A stretch of 64,000 nucleotides of DNA from Enterocloster asparagiformis. GTDB taxonomy: Bacteria; Bacillota; Clostridia; Lachnospirales; Lachnospiraceae. Location of the stretch: contig JAGZSY010000026.1 in assembly GCA_018380885.1 (NCBI GenBank), positions 67,506 to 131,505 of the forward strand. The letters run 5' to 3'. A program made the translations under genes and the position numbers. Positions within the stretch are counted from its first letter, which is position 1; each line of letters starts with the position of its first letter. Below the pieces are notes generated by a model. It saw only the letters and a program-made list of their open reading frames with translations. It did not search any database and was not told the DNA's origin. Positions 32,477 through 40,234 of the stretch are shown here, piece after piece.

Positions 32477-33202
32477 ATGAACAGACCGTATATATTTTGC
32501 CACATGCTGACCTCGCTGGATGGAAAAATCATGGGTTCCTACATGGATACCCCCGAGGGCGAGGCTGCAGGAGACGTGTTTTACAATATTTCCTTTGGCA
32601 GCGATCCGTACTATAAGCACCAGGGCTGGCTGTCCGGCCGCGTGACCACGGACGACAATTTTACCTTTTATAAAAAGCCTGCGCTGGATGAAAACGCGCC
32701 CCAGGTGCCGGAGGGCGACTTTGTGGCCAGGAAGGCGGACATGTATTACGTATCCGTGGACCCTTCCGGCAGATTGGCCTGGGAGGACAGCGAGCTGCGC
32801 TATATCGACACCCGGGCCCATATCGTCGAGGTGCTGACCGCAAAGGCGGGAAACGCCTACAAGGCATTTCTCAGAAAGCTGGGTATCTCCTATATCATCG
32901 CCGGGGAGCAGTCCCTGGACTATGAGCAGGCCATGGAAAAGCTGAAAAGTAAATTCGGCATAGAGACGCTGATGCTGGGCGGGGGAGGCGTGCTGAACTG
33001 GTCGTTTATTCAGGCGGGAATGTGCGACGAGATCAGCGTGGTGATTGCGCCTGCCGCCGACGGCTCCTCGGACACGCCCGCTCTGTTTGAGACGCGGGGA
33101 AATCTGGCTGCGGACAGGCCCGCCTGCTTTGAGCTTCAGAGCGCCCAGGTCAAAGCAGGCGGCAGCGTCTGGCTGCGTTACCTGGTAAAAAAGCAGGGAT
33201 AG
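32477..33202 (+). CDS. RibD C-terminal/dihydrofolate-reductase-like oxidoreductase
   Basis: A 241-residue protein with the RibD_C/DHFR fold: PYIFCHMLTSLDGKI is the N-terminal strand and substrate loop, the central region contains AGEQSLDYEQAMEKL, and LMLGGGGVLNWSFIQAG is the NADPH-binding glycine motif. Family members reduce pterin- or flavin-pathway intermediates or unrelated carbonyls; a standalone copy outside a riboflavin operon suggests a general NADPH reductase. AGGAGACTG precedes the ATG. It starts 20 bases after the MerR gene, so both are expressed from the same MerR promoter, which fits a role in detoxification. Confidence 0.8.
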   Translation: MNRPYIFCHMLTSLDGKIMGSYMDTPEGEAAGDVFYNISFGSDPYYKHQGWLSGRVTTDDNFTFYKKPALDENAPQVPEGDFVARKADMYYVSVDPSGRLAWEDSELRYIDTRAHIVEVLTAKAGNAYKAFLRKLGISYIIAGEQSLDYEQAMEKLKSKFGIETLMLGGGGVLNWSFIQAGMCDEISVVIAPAADGSSDTPALFETRGNLAADRPACFELQSAQVKAGGSVWLRYLVKKQG

Positions 33203-33304
33203 CGCGGGCCGGACTGCGGGCAAAGATTGATCGCGGCAAAGCCGGATTTGTAGTATAATAGGACCGGAGGCTTAATTGCAAATTTGGACAGCAGGAGGTA
33301 TAAA

Positions 33305-33865
33305 ATGAGAAAGAATTTTGGAGCAAAACCCTATCTGTATCCGCAGCCGGTGCTGATCGTGGCCACCTACGGCGAGGATGGGACCGCGGACGCCATGAAC
33401 GCGGCCTGGGGCGGGATCAGCGACACTGCGGAGATATGTATGTGCCTGAGCAAAGGCCACAAGACGGTCAAGAATATCCTGGCCCGCAAAGCGTTCACGG
33501 TCAGCATGGGGGATGAGGCCCATGTGACGGAGTGCGACTATCTGGGCCTGGTGTCGGCCAACGACGTGCCGGATAAGCTGGCGAGAGCCGGATTCCACAC
33601 CGTCAGGAGCGAGTTTGTGGACGCGCCCCTGATCGAAGAGCTGCCCCTGGCGCTGGAGTGCAGGCTGCTTAGCTACGACGAGGCCACCGGGCATCTGTTC
33701 GGGGAGATCGTCAACGTGGGCGCGGATGAGCGGATCCTGGGACCGGAGGGAAAGGTGGACCCGGAAAAGCTCCGCCCCATTACCTTCGACCCCTTTAACA
33801 ACGCCTACTTAAAGCTGGGAGAAAAGGTGGGAAATGCGTTTGCGGACGGGGGGAAGCTGAAATGA
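33305..33865 (+). CDS. Flavin reductase-like FMN-binding protein
   Basis: A 186-residue protein with the split-barrel flavin reductase fold. The first strand (YLYPQPVLIVATYGEDG) is followed by NAAWGGISD and the conserved flavin-contact KGHKTVKNIL, then FTVSMGDEAH and the long loop DYLGLVSAND. Such proteins reduce FMN with NAD(P)H or are FMN-dependent oxidoreductases. The ATG at 33,305 follows CAGGAGGTATAA. A TATAAT-like box lies about 50 bases upstream, so it may be transcribed separately from the RibD-like gene. A hairpin with seven T follows. Confidence 0.85.
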   Translation: MRKNFGAKPYLYPQPVLIVATYGEDGTADAMNAAWGGISDTAEICMCLSKGHKTVKNILARKAFTVSMGDEAHVTECDYLGLVSANDVPDKLARAGFHTVRSEFVDAPLIEELPLALECRLLSYDEATGHLFGEIVNVGADERILGPEGKVDPEKLRPITFDPFNNAYLKLGEKVGNAFADGGKLK

Positions 33866-33917
33866 GGATTCCCGGCAGCGCTTATGGCGGTCGGATATAA
33901 TTTAATTGATTTGGAAG

Positions 33918-33952
33918 GACGCGGGACCGGGTGAGGGAACGCGTCTTTTTTT
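33918..33952 (+). terminator. Terminator after the flavin reductase gene
   Basis: Arms GACGCG (33918-33923) and CGCGTC (33940-33945) are followed by seven T residues. Confidence 0.75.
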
Positions 33953-34052
33953 GCGTCCGCCCATTCATCCCACCTAACGTGCCATTTACCACAAAACCGC
34001 AAACGGGCCTGAGTTTTATGCTAATATGATTGAACTTAAGGAGGAATAGCGG

Positions 34053-34370
34053 ATGTACATAATTGCAGTTGACGATGAAATACAGGCGCTGGAAGCTTTG
34101 CGGCAGACCATCAAAAAAGCGGCGGGAGATTGCGAGGCGGCGGGCTTTGTAAACCCGCTTAAAGCCCTGGAGTACGCAGGAAACAACCAGATAGACGTTG
34201 CGTTTTTGGATATACATATGGATGAGCTGGACGGCCTGACCCTGGCGGGCAGATTGATCGGTCTGCACCCGGGGATTAACATTATATTTGTGACCAAGCA
34301 CCCGGAATATATGCAAAACGCGTTCTCGCTCCACGCTTCCGGATATATTTTAAAACCCGCGCAGCCATGA
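34053..34370 (+). pseudogene. Truncated LytTR-type response regulator (receiver domain only)
   Basis: A 105-residue receiver domain: MYIIAVDDEIQALEAL, phosphoacceptor aspartate in VAFLDIHMDELDG and the conserved lysine in GYILKPAQP, where it stops. LytTR regulators normally continue with a DNA-binding domain of about 100 residues; none is found in any frame before the next gene. AAGGAGG precedes the ATG, so a protein may still be made. No histidine kinase partner is adjacent. A single-domain signalling protein is possible but the abrupt end just after the receiver lysine favours a deletion remnant. Confidence 0.7.
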
Positions 34371-34515
34371 GACCGGTGGGAATAATCTCCGGGAATTGTA
34401 TCAGGCGGAAGGCCATTGGAAAGAGATAGAGAACGGTCCCGGCGAAGTTTGCAAAACGTCCGATGCTGCAAGCGGTATAATGAAAACAGAATACGGTGTA
34501 AATCAAGTGTGAGGG

Positions 34516-34557
34516 ACGGCCTGTCATTTTCCGAAAATCGGTTGACAGGCCGTTTTT
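34516..34557 (+). terminator. Terminator overlapping the blaI-like promoter
   Basis: Perfect 11-base arms ACGGCCTGTCA (34516-34526) and TGACAGGCCGT (34543-34553) are followed by TTTT. The right arm contains the -35 hexamer of the next promoter. Confidence 0.8.
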
Positions 34558-34590
34558 GCTGCCTTATAATCGAGGTATACAAATGTATAC
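34542..34590 (+). promoter_or_regulatory. Promoter and BlaI-type operator
   Basis: TTGACA (34542-34547) and TATAAT (34565-34570) are spaced 17 bases. Directly downstream is GTATACAAATGTATAC (34575-34590), which contains the TACA/TGTA core recognised by BlaI/MecI repressors. A bound repressor would cover the start site, so the pair regulates itself. Confidence 0.85.
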
Positions 34591-34619
34591 TATAATGCGG
34601 TGGGAGAGGGAGGAAAAAT

Positions 34620-35003
34620 ATGAAAAAAATTAATCTGTCCGAGGCTGAGTGGAAGCTGATGGATGCCCTGTGGGAGGAACCTCCCAAGACCATTACCCAG
34701 CTCACGAAAGCCCTGGAGGAGGACAAGGGATGGGGCAAGAACGTGATTATCACCATGTTGAAGCGCCTGGAAGCCAAGGGGGCGGTGCGCCATGAGGAGG
34801 GGGGAAGGGCCAAACAGTTTTACCCGGCGGTCTCTCGGGACGATACGGCGCTGGAGGAAACAAAAGGGTTTTTGAACCGGGTTTACAGCGGCAGCCTGGG
34901 GCTGATGGTGAATGCCATGGTAAACAGCAGGTCCCTGTCCGACCGGGAGATCGCGGAGCTCAGGGAAATCCTGGACAAGGCGGAGGAGGAGCGCAATGGT
35001 TGA
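34620..35003 (+). CDS. BlaI/MecI-family repressor
   Basis: A 127-residue winged-helix repressor: LSEAEWKLMDALWEEPPKTITQLTKAL, then NVIITMLKRLEAKGAVRHEEG (recognition helix and wing), and a helical dimerisation half. In the known systems the partner protease triggers cleavage of this repressor within its C-terminal domain. AGGGAGG precedes the ATG. The gene overlaps the M56 protease gene by 8 bases, the standard arrangement. There is no beta-lactamase gene beside it, so its regulon may be limited to itself and unlinked genes. Confidence 0.92.
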   Translation: MKKINLSEAEWKLMDALWEEPPKTITQLTKALEEDKGWGKNVIITMLKRLEAKGAVRHEEGGRAKQFYPAVSRDDTALEETKGFLNRVYSGSLGLMVNAMVNSRSLSDREIAELREILDKAEEERNG

Positions 35004-37536
35004 AACCCTTATTACATCCTCCGCGCTGATCGTTGGGATCTGCGCGTTCCGCCAGCTTTTTAAGGGGCGGATCAGCCCTTCGGTCCAGTACGCCATGTGG
35101 GGAATCCCGGCCCTGCGCCTGCTGCTGCCGCTGTTTTATCCCGCAGATCAATGGCTGAGAAAGCTTAAGAGCTCCTTTAGCGTGATGAACGCGGTGGACA
35201 GCCTGCACGCGCAGGTGATCGAGGGAACCGAAATAGAGCCGCTGGTGGACAACATCATGACCGGCCGCGTCCGGGGGTACTCCAATCCGCAGACGCTGCC
35301 CCAAAAGCTGGTGGGGGTGGATTGGCAGCTGGTGATTCTGGCGGTGTGGCTGACCGGGAGCGCGGTTTTGCTGGTTTGGATTCTGTGGGTGAATTTTCGC
35401 TTTGCGGCCAGGCTGAGGCGGGATCGGGTGCGCTGCAGTGGGGCTGTGTACAACGCCTCCGGCCTGCCGGTTTACAGGGCGCCTGGCCTGCGCACGCCGT
35501 GCCTGGTGATGCTTTTTGGCGAGCAGTCCATCTACCTGCCGGAGGACCTGGAGGCCAGCCCTGAGCAGATTCGGCATATCCTCGTCCATGAGACCTGCCA
35601 TGCCCGTCACCGGGACCCGGTGTGGGGAGCGCTGCGCTGCATGCTGGTATGCGCGTATTGGATCAACCCGTTCGTGTACCTGGCCGCCTTTTTGTCCAGG
35701 CGGGACTGCGAGCTGGCCTGTGACCAGGCGGCGGTGAAGGTCCTGGGGGAGGAGTCGCGCTTTGACTACGGCAGGACGCTGATCGCCCTGACCGCGGGGA
35801 AGCGGGCGGATTCCGGAATGTTCTGCATAGCGTCGGATTTCGTGTTCGGGCAAAAAACGATGAAAGAGCGGATTACCCTGCTGGCGGCCCGACCGCGGAC
35901 CACGGCGCTTACGGCTGCGCTGGTCCTGGCGGCCGCGGCCGCGCTGATCGCCTGCACCTATACCGGGAAAGTCCCGGAGGGCGTGCAAAAGCGGACCGGA
36001 CTGTGGGCGCAGAATTTCTGCCGCCGGGACGGCAGGGCACTGGCGGATATGTACAGCCCCGGCCGCCGGGATGATTTTTATGAGATGGAGCCTGTGAGCA
36101 CGGAGGAAAACGGGGCCTATCTGGGATTCGGCTGGTCCAGTCCGTGGCCAATGGACGAGCAGTACCATATCGGGATAGACGGGACGGGGGCTGAGATCAC
36201 CTATTACGCCATGACCTCGGACCCGCACCTGTGGGTGTGGAAGGAAACGCTGGAGTGGGTGGAGACGGACGGGGTTTACTATGTGGACCGGGAATCCCTG
36301 GCGATCTTTGACGAAATCTCCACCGCCGCGGAATTTGCGGCCGCGTACCGGCAGGGCATCGGGGGGACCCCCATGGATTATCGGACAAATGATAAGGGCG
36401 GTGCCTTAAACGAATATGCCAAACGCGACCCTGTCATGCGTTTTTTGCTGGCGCCGGACACGGCGGGGCCTTACCTGCTGAATTTGGCCGGCGGCCAGGC
36501 CCACGCTGAGATCGACGGTGACCAGGCGATGGTGGCGTACCGGTTCGGGGACGGCAGCCAGGTGGAAATCGCCATGGAGCGGCCCTTCGGGGCGGACGGC
36601 ATCTGGGTCCCCGTGGGGTGGAGCGAAGGGGCGCAGGAAAACGGGGAGCAGGCGCTGACAATCTATGAGGACGGGGATTTGCAGCTGCAAGCCCTGGGCT
36701 ATGACGGGGAATCGCAGATGTACGAGGGAATCACCGTCCGGCGCGGGGAGGTTTCCGAAACCTTCCCGGACTGGAGGCAGACTGGAAAGTGGCCTGAGGA
36801 CTACCCGGCCGTCAGCCGGTTGGACGGCGGTTACATTCTGGTCAGCCTCGTTACGGGGGAAGGGACGGGCGTTTTGGAAGCCGAGGCCCATGTGCTTGCG
36901 GAGTCGGATTTGCGGGAGATCGGGCTTCAGGATCCGCGCCGGTACGCGGCGGATCATATCACCAGCTCCCTGGAGAACGGGCGGGTCCTGATTTATCTGG
37001 ACGGACATCTGGCCGGGGTTTTTAAGCTGGAGGGGGATGAGACCAGGACGGCATTTTTCGACCAGGTCTACTGCGGCGCGGTGACAGAGTACGGGCAGCG
37101 CGGCGGTATGCCCGGCGCGCTGCTCTCCATCACTGCTTCCCCCAGCCTGACGGTGGGCACGCTGGACCTGACCTACGCGCAGGAAAACGGCGCGTTCCGG
37201 GTTGCGGAGGCGGCGGTGGAGACGCCGGAATCCGCGGCGGTGAGGGCAGTGGTCCGACAGTTCGCAGAGGCGTATTTCCGGGACGACCCCAAGGGCATGG
37301 CCGCGGTTATGGCCGGAACCGCCGCCAAGAAAATATCCGGCGCGGGCGAAGCTGTCTGGGAGCGCCTGGACGTCTTTGCAATCAAGGGGGATTTAAGCGA
37401 TGCCGCCGACCGCGACCAATTGGAGGTCCAGTGCGAGTACCGGGTGGCGGGGGATGATTCCTACACCTATCTGGGCGTGGAATTGACGCGGGAGGAGACG
37501 GGATGGGGCGTGACGGGGTATTATCTGGAGAAGTAG
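34996..37536 (+). CDS. BlaR1-like M56 metalloprotease with a large extracellular domain
   Basis: An 846-residue protein. The N-terminal half is a BlaR1/MecR1-type membrane protease: helices near the start and at LVILAVWLTGSAVLLVWILWV, the zinc motif VHETCHARHRDP (HExxH at residues 198-202), the downstream CELACDQAA zinc ligand and a final helix ALTAALVLAAAAALIACTY around residue 310. The remaining 530 residues are extracellular, but they do not contain the SxxK penicillin-binding motifs of BlaR1 sensors. Instead there is a tryptophan- and glycine-rich region and a C-terminal NTF2-like segment (AVVRQFAEAYFRDDPKGMAAVMAG). It likely senses something other than beta-lactams. Confidence 0.85.
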   Translation: MVETLITSSALIVGICAFRQLFKGRISPSVQYAMWGIPALRLLLPLFYPADQWLRKLKSSFSVMNAVDSLHAQVIEGTEIEPLVDNIMTGRVRGYSNPQTLPQKLVGVDWQLVILAVWLTGSAVLLVWILWVNFRFAARLRRDRVRCSGAVYNASGLPVYRAPGLRTPCLVMLFGEQSIYLPEDLEASPEQIRHILVHETCHARHRDPVWGALRCMLVCAYWINPFVYLAAFLSRRDCELACDQAAVKVLGEESRFDYGRTLIALTAGKRADSGMFCIASDFVFGQKTMKERITLLAARPRTTALTAALVLAAAAALIACTYTGKVPEGVQKRTGLWAQNFCRRDGRALADMYSPGRRDDFYEMEPVSTEENGAYLGFGWSSPWPMDEQYHIGIDGTGAEITYYAMTSDPHLWVWKETLEWVETDGVYYVDRESLAIFDEISTAAEFAAAYRQGIGGTPMDYRTNDKGGALNEYAKRDPVMRFLLAPDTAGPYLLNLAGGQAHAEIDGDQAMVAYRFGDGSQVEIAMERPFGADGIWVPVGWSEGAQENGEQALTIYEDGDLQLQALGYDGESQMYEGITVRRGEVSETFPDWRQTGKWPEDYPAVSRLDGGYILVSLVTGEGTGVLEAEAHVLAESDLREIGLQDPRRYAADHITSSLENGRVLIYLDGHLAGVFKLEGDETRTAFFDQVYCGAVTEYGQRGGMPGALLSITASPSLTVGTLDLTYAQENGAFRVAEAAVETPESAAVRAVVRQFAEAYFRDDPKGMAAVMAGTAAKKISGAGEAVWERLDVFAIKGDLSDAADRDQLEVQCEYRVAGDDSYTYLGVELTREETGWGVTGYYLEK

Positions 37537-37571
37537 GGCGGCCCCGCTTCCGCCGCGGTCCACATCCTTTA

Positions 37572-37600
37572 TTGCATTTTCCGCCATTCGGTGGTAGGAT
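37572..37600 (+). promoter_or_regulatory. Promoter of the corrinoid operon
   Basis: TTGCAT (37572-37577) and TAGGAT (37595-37600) with a 17-base spacer lie directly upstream of the riboswitch. Confidence 0.5.
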
Positions 37601-37623
37601 ATAAAACATATCGAGTAAAGAGC

Positions 37624-37810
37624 AGCTGGTGCCGCCGTCCGCGCAGCGGAATGCGGGTAAAAGGGAAACAGGTGAAAATCCTGTGCGATCTCGTCACTGT
37701 AAGTAAGGAGCGCATGGCTTTTGTCATGGACAGTCACTGATTCCAACGGAATTGGGAAGGCGGCCATACGCGTTGATCTACAAGTCAGGAAACCTGCCGG
37801 CTGTTGGTAC
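37624..37810 (+). promoter_or_regulatory. Cobalamin riboswitch
   Basis: The conserved elements occur in order: AAGGGAAACAGGTGAAAATC (P3-P4 region, about 37661), CTGTAAGTAAGGAGC, then AATTGGGAAGG (37750-37760) and the B12-box-type segment AAGTCAGGAAACCTGCC (37782-37798). Together they match the cobalamin aptamer. About 275 bases of leader follow before the first gene, enough for an expression platform; a GGAATCC/GGATTCC hairpin near 37,930-37,970 is one candidate terminator. Corrinoid binding should switch off the operon. Confidence 0.93.
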
Positions 37811-38084
37811 AGGAATATCAGTTCCAGATCACGAGTAATTGGTTGTGCCGGTCTGCGGTATTTTCCCGCGGGTCTCTGACTCAAACGGTGACGTATATTT
37901 GTCTTGGGGGCGTACTGTGCCCTGAAGGAAGGAATCCGCCCGGACGCGCCCGCAGCCAGGGATTCCCGATTTTGCGCGATTGCGCCCAAAGGCCGCCTTT
38001 TGAGACATCCTCCAATGCAGCTGGCAGATTCCCGTGCCTCTTTACGGACCGATATGGTGCGATAGAAAATGGAGGAAGAGGAAA

Positions 38085-39134
38085 ATGAGACTGAACAAAC
38101 TGGCAGTTGTATTGACAGCGGCGGCCCTGGCGTCCGCTGTGACGGCGGGCTGCTCCGGCGGACAGAAGGAGACAGCCGCGCAGGCCGAGGCTGAGTCTGC
38201 TGCGGAAACCGTTCGGGAGACCACGGCTGCGGAAACTACAGCGGAGGAAACGAAAGTGGAGGAGACGGCCACGGCGGAGGATGAGGAAAACTACGACACA
38301 GGGGATGCGTCCATGGAAAATGTGAGAAATCAGGACGATATCGGCGAAAACGAGCTGATGGTGGTCAGCTTCGGCACCAGCTACAACGACAGCCGGCGCA
38401 TGACCATTGGGGCCATTGAGGATGCCGTTGAGAAGGCGTTCCCGGACTTCTCCGTGAGAAGAGGCTTCACCAGCCAGATTATCATCGACCATGTGAAATC
38501 ACGCGATAAGATTGCCATCGACAACGTGGGCGAGGCCCTTGAGCGCGCGGAGAAGAACGGGGTCAAGAACCTGGTGATCCAGCCGACCCATCTGATGAAC
38601 GGCCTGGAGTACACGGACCTTGTGAACGAGGTGGCGGAGTATTCCGACGCGTTTGTTAAGGTGGCTGTGGGGGAACCGCTGCTGACCTCCGAGGACGATT
38701 TCAACACGGTGATCAAGGCCATCACGAATGCCACGGCCCAGTACGACGACGGCGAGACCGCGATCTGCTTTATGGGCCACGGCACCGAGGCTGAATCCAA
38801 CAAGGTGTATGCGAAGATGCAGGAGATGCTGACGGCAGCCGGATATGAACACTACTATGTGGGCACCGTTGAGGCCACCCCCAGCCTGGACGACGTGTTG
38901 GCGCTGGTGCAAGCCGGCAATTACAAGAAAGTGGTTCTGGAGCCGCTGATGATCGTCGCGGGCGATCACGCCAACAACGATATGGCGGGCGATGAGGAGG
39001 ATTCCTGGAAAACGGCCTTTGAGGCCGCGGGTTACGAGGTGACCTGCCTTGTCCGCGGCCTGGGCGAGATGGAGGAAATCCAGCAGCTCTTTGTGGAGCA
39101 CGCCAGGGCGGCGGTGGACAGCTTGGGACAGTAG
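38085..39134 (+). CDS. cbiK: CbiK-type cobaltochelatase lipoprotein
   Basis: A 349-residue protein. Residues 1-22 form a lipoprotein signal (LTAAALASAVTAGC) and a threonine/glutamate-rich linker follows up to about residue 85. The rest matches the anaerobic sirohydrochlorin cobaltochelatase CbiK: ELMVVSFGTSYNDSR, the metal-site histidine in QPTHLMNGLEYTDLV, and CFMGHGTEAESNKVY with the second histidine. Export to the membrane surface is unusual, since corrin synthesis is cytoplasmic; periplasmic CbiK forms are known in Desulfovibrio. Lying first behind a cobalamin riboswitch, it presumably acts on tetrapyrroles or metal outside the cell, linked to the importer that follows. Confidence 0.9.
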   Translation: MRLNKLAVVLTAAALASAVTAGCSGGQKETAAQAEAESAAETVRETTAAETTAEETKVEETATAEDEENYDTGDASMENVRNQDDIGENELMVVSFGTSYNDSRRMTIGAIEDAVEKAFPDFSVRRGFTSQIIIDHVKSRDKIAIDNVGEALERAEKNGVKNLVIQPTHLMNGLEYTDLVNEVAEYSDAFVKVAVGEPLLTSEDDFNTVIKAITNATAQYDDGETAICFMGHGTEAESNKVYAKMQEMLTAAGYEHYYVGTVEATPSLDDVLALVQAGNYKKVVLEPLMIVAGDHANNDMAGDEEDSWKTAFEAAGYEVTCLVRGLGEMEEIQQLFVEHARAAVDSLGQ

Positions 39135-39190
39135 CTTCCTCCTCAGCGGTGGATCGGGTGTTAAGCGGACATAAATAAAAAAGGAAGAAG

Positions 39191-39223
39191 GGGCGGTCGG
39201 AGAAATATGCTGATCGCCCTTTT
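39191..39223 (+). terminator. Hairpin between cbiK and the next lipoprotein gene
   Basis: GGGCGGTC (39191-39198) pairs with GATCGCCC (39212-39219) and is followed by TTTT. It lies 16 bases before the next start, so it may reduce read-through and set the ratio of the two proteins. Confidence 0.6.
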
Positions 39224-39238
39224 AAAGGTGAAATCGAG

Positions 39239-40234
39239 ATGCGTATACATAAAGCAGGATTAGCCGCGGCGCTCATCGTCGCAGCGCTCATTGCGGGCGG
39301 CTGCGGCGGGGGCAGTGCGGCGTCAGAGGAGACGGCGGCGGAATCTGCCTTTGCCCGCCAGACGGAGGAAACCGGTGCGTCTGGAAATGAGGCGGCGACG
39401 GAGGACGCGGACGCGCAGCGCGGCACAGAGGAGTCTGGCGAACCGGACAACGGCCGGGTGGCGGGGGAAAATGAGACTGTCAGCCAGCGGGACGTGGTGG
39501 AGGACGGCATGGTTCCGGTTTACGGAGATGCGATCAGGGACGGCGTCTACGCCGTGAAGGTGGATTCCAGCTCCAGCATGTTCAAGATCACCGCCTGTGA
39601 GCTGACGGTAGAGGACGGCTCCATGAGCGCGTTCATGACCCTGAGCGGAACGGGATATTCAAAGCTGTACCTGGGAACCGGACAGGAGGCGGCCAGGGCT
39701 TCCGAGGCGGACTGCATCCCCTACGAGGAGACGGCGAACGGAGCTTACGCCTACCGGGTGACGGTGGAGGCTCTGGACATGGGGATCGATTGCAGCGCGT
39801 TCAGCAAGAACAAAGAAAAATGGTATGACCGCACTCTGGTGTTCCGGGCGGACTCCCTGCCCGCGAAGGCCTTTGCGGAGGGGAAAATCGCCACGGCGGA
39901 AAGCCTGAACCTGGAGGACGGGGTCTACACCTGCCAGGTGAAGCTGGGCGGCGGCTCCGGCAGGGCCTCGGTGGAATCACCTGCAAAGCTGCGGGTTGAG
40001 GGCGGCGCTGTCACGGCGTCCATCGTCTGGGGCAGCGCCAACTATGACTATATGAAAGTGGACGGCGAGAAGTACGAGCTGGTGAACACAGAGGGAAATT
40101 CCGCCTTCGAGATACCGGTGAGCTGTTTTGACTGGAGAATCCCGGTCATTGCGGACACCATCGCCATGAGCGTTCCCCACGAGATCGAGTACACCCTGAC
40201 CTTTGACTCGGCAACGCTTGAAAGGGCGGAGTGA
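39239..40234 (+). CDS. Lipoprotein with two repeated beta domains, corrinoid/iron uptake locus
   Basis: A 331-residue lipoprotein (signal ALIVAALIAGGC, cleavage before Cys22), followed by an acidic low-complexity linker to residue 90. Two related domains follow, at about 100-215 and 220-330, each starting with DGVYAVKVDSSSSMFK or DGVYTCQVKLGGGSGRA and each having a YxxLYLGT- or YDYMKVD-like segment. I recognise this as a protein often found beside clostridial siderophore/cobalamin-type importers, but its ligand is not established. AAAGGTG precedes the ATG. Its stop overlaps the binding protein start (TGATG), so they are coupled; it may capture a ligand for the importer. Confidence 0.75.
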   Translation: MRIHKAGLAAALIVAALIAGGCGGGSAASEETAAESAFARQTEETGASGNEAATEDADAQRGTEESGEPDNGRVAGENETVSQRDVVEDGMVPVYGDAIRDGVYAVKVDSSSSMFKITACELTVEDGSMSAFMTLSGTGYSKLYLGTGQEAARASEADCIPYEETANGAYAYRVTVEALDMGIDCSAFSKNKEKWYDRTLVFRADSLPAKAFAEGKIATAESLNLEDGVYTCQVKLGGGSGRASVESPAKLRVEGGAVTASIVWGSANYDYMKVDGEKYELVNTEGNSAFEIPVSCFDWRIPVIADTIAMSVPHEIEYTLTFDSATLERAE

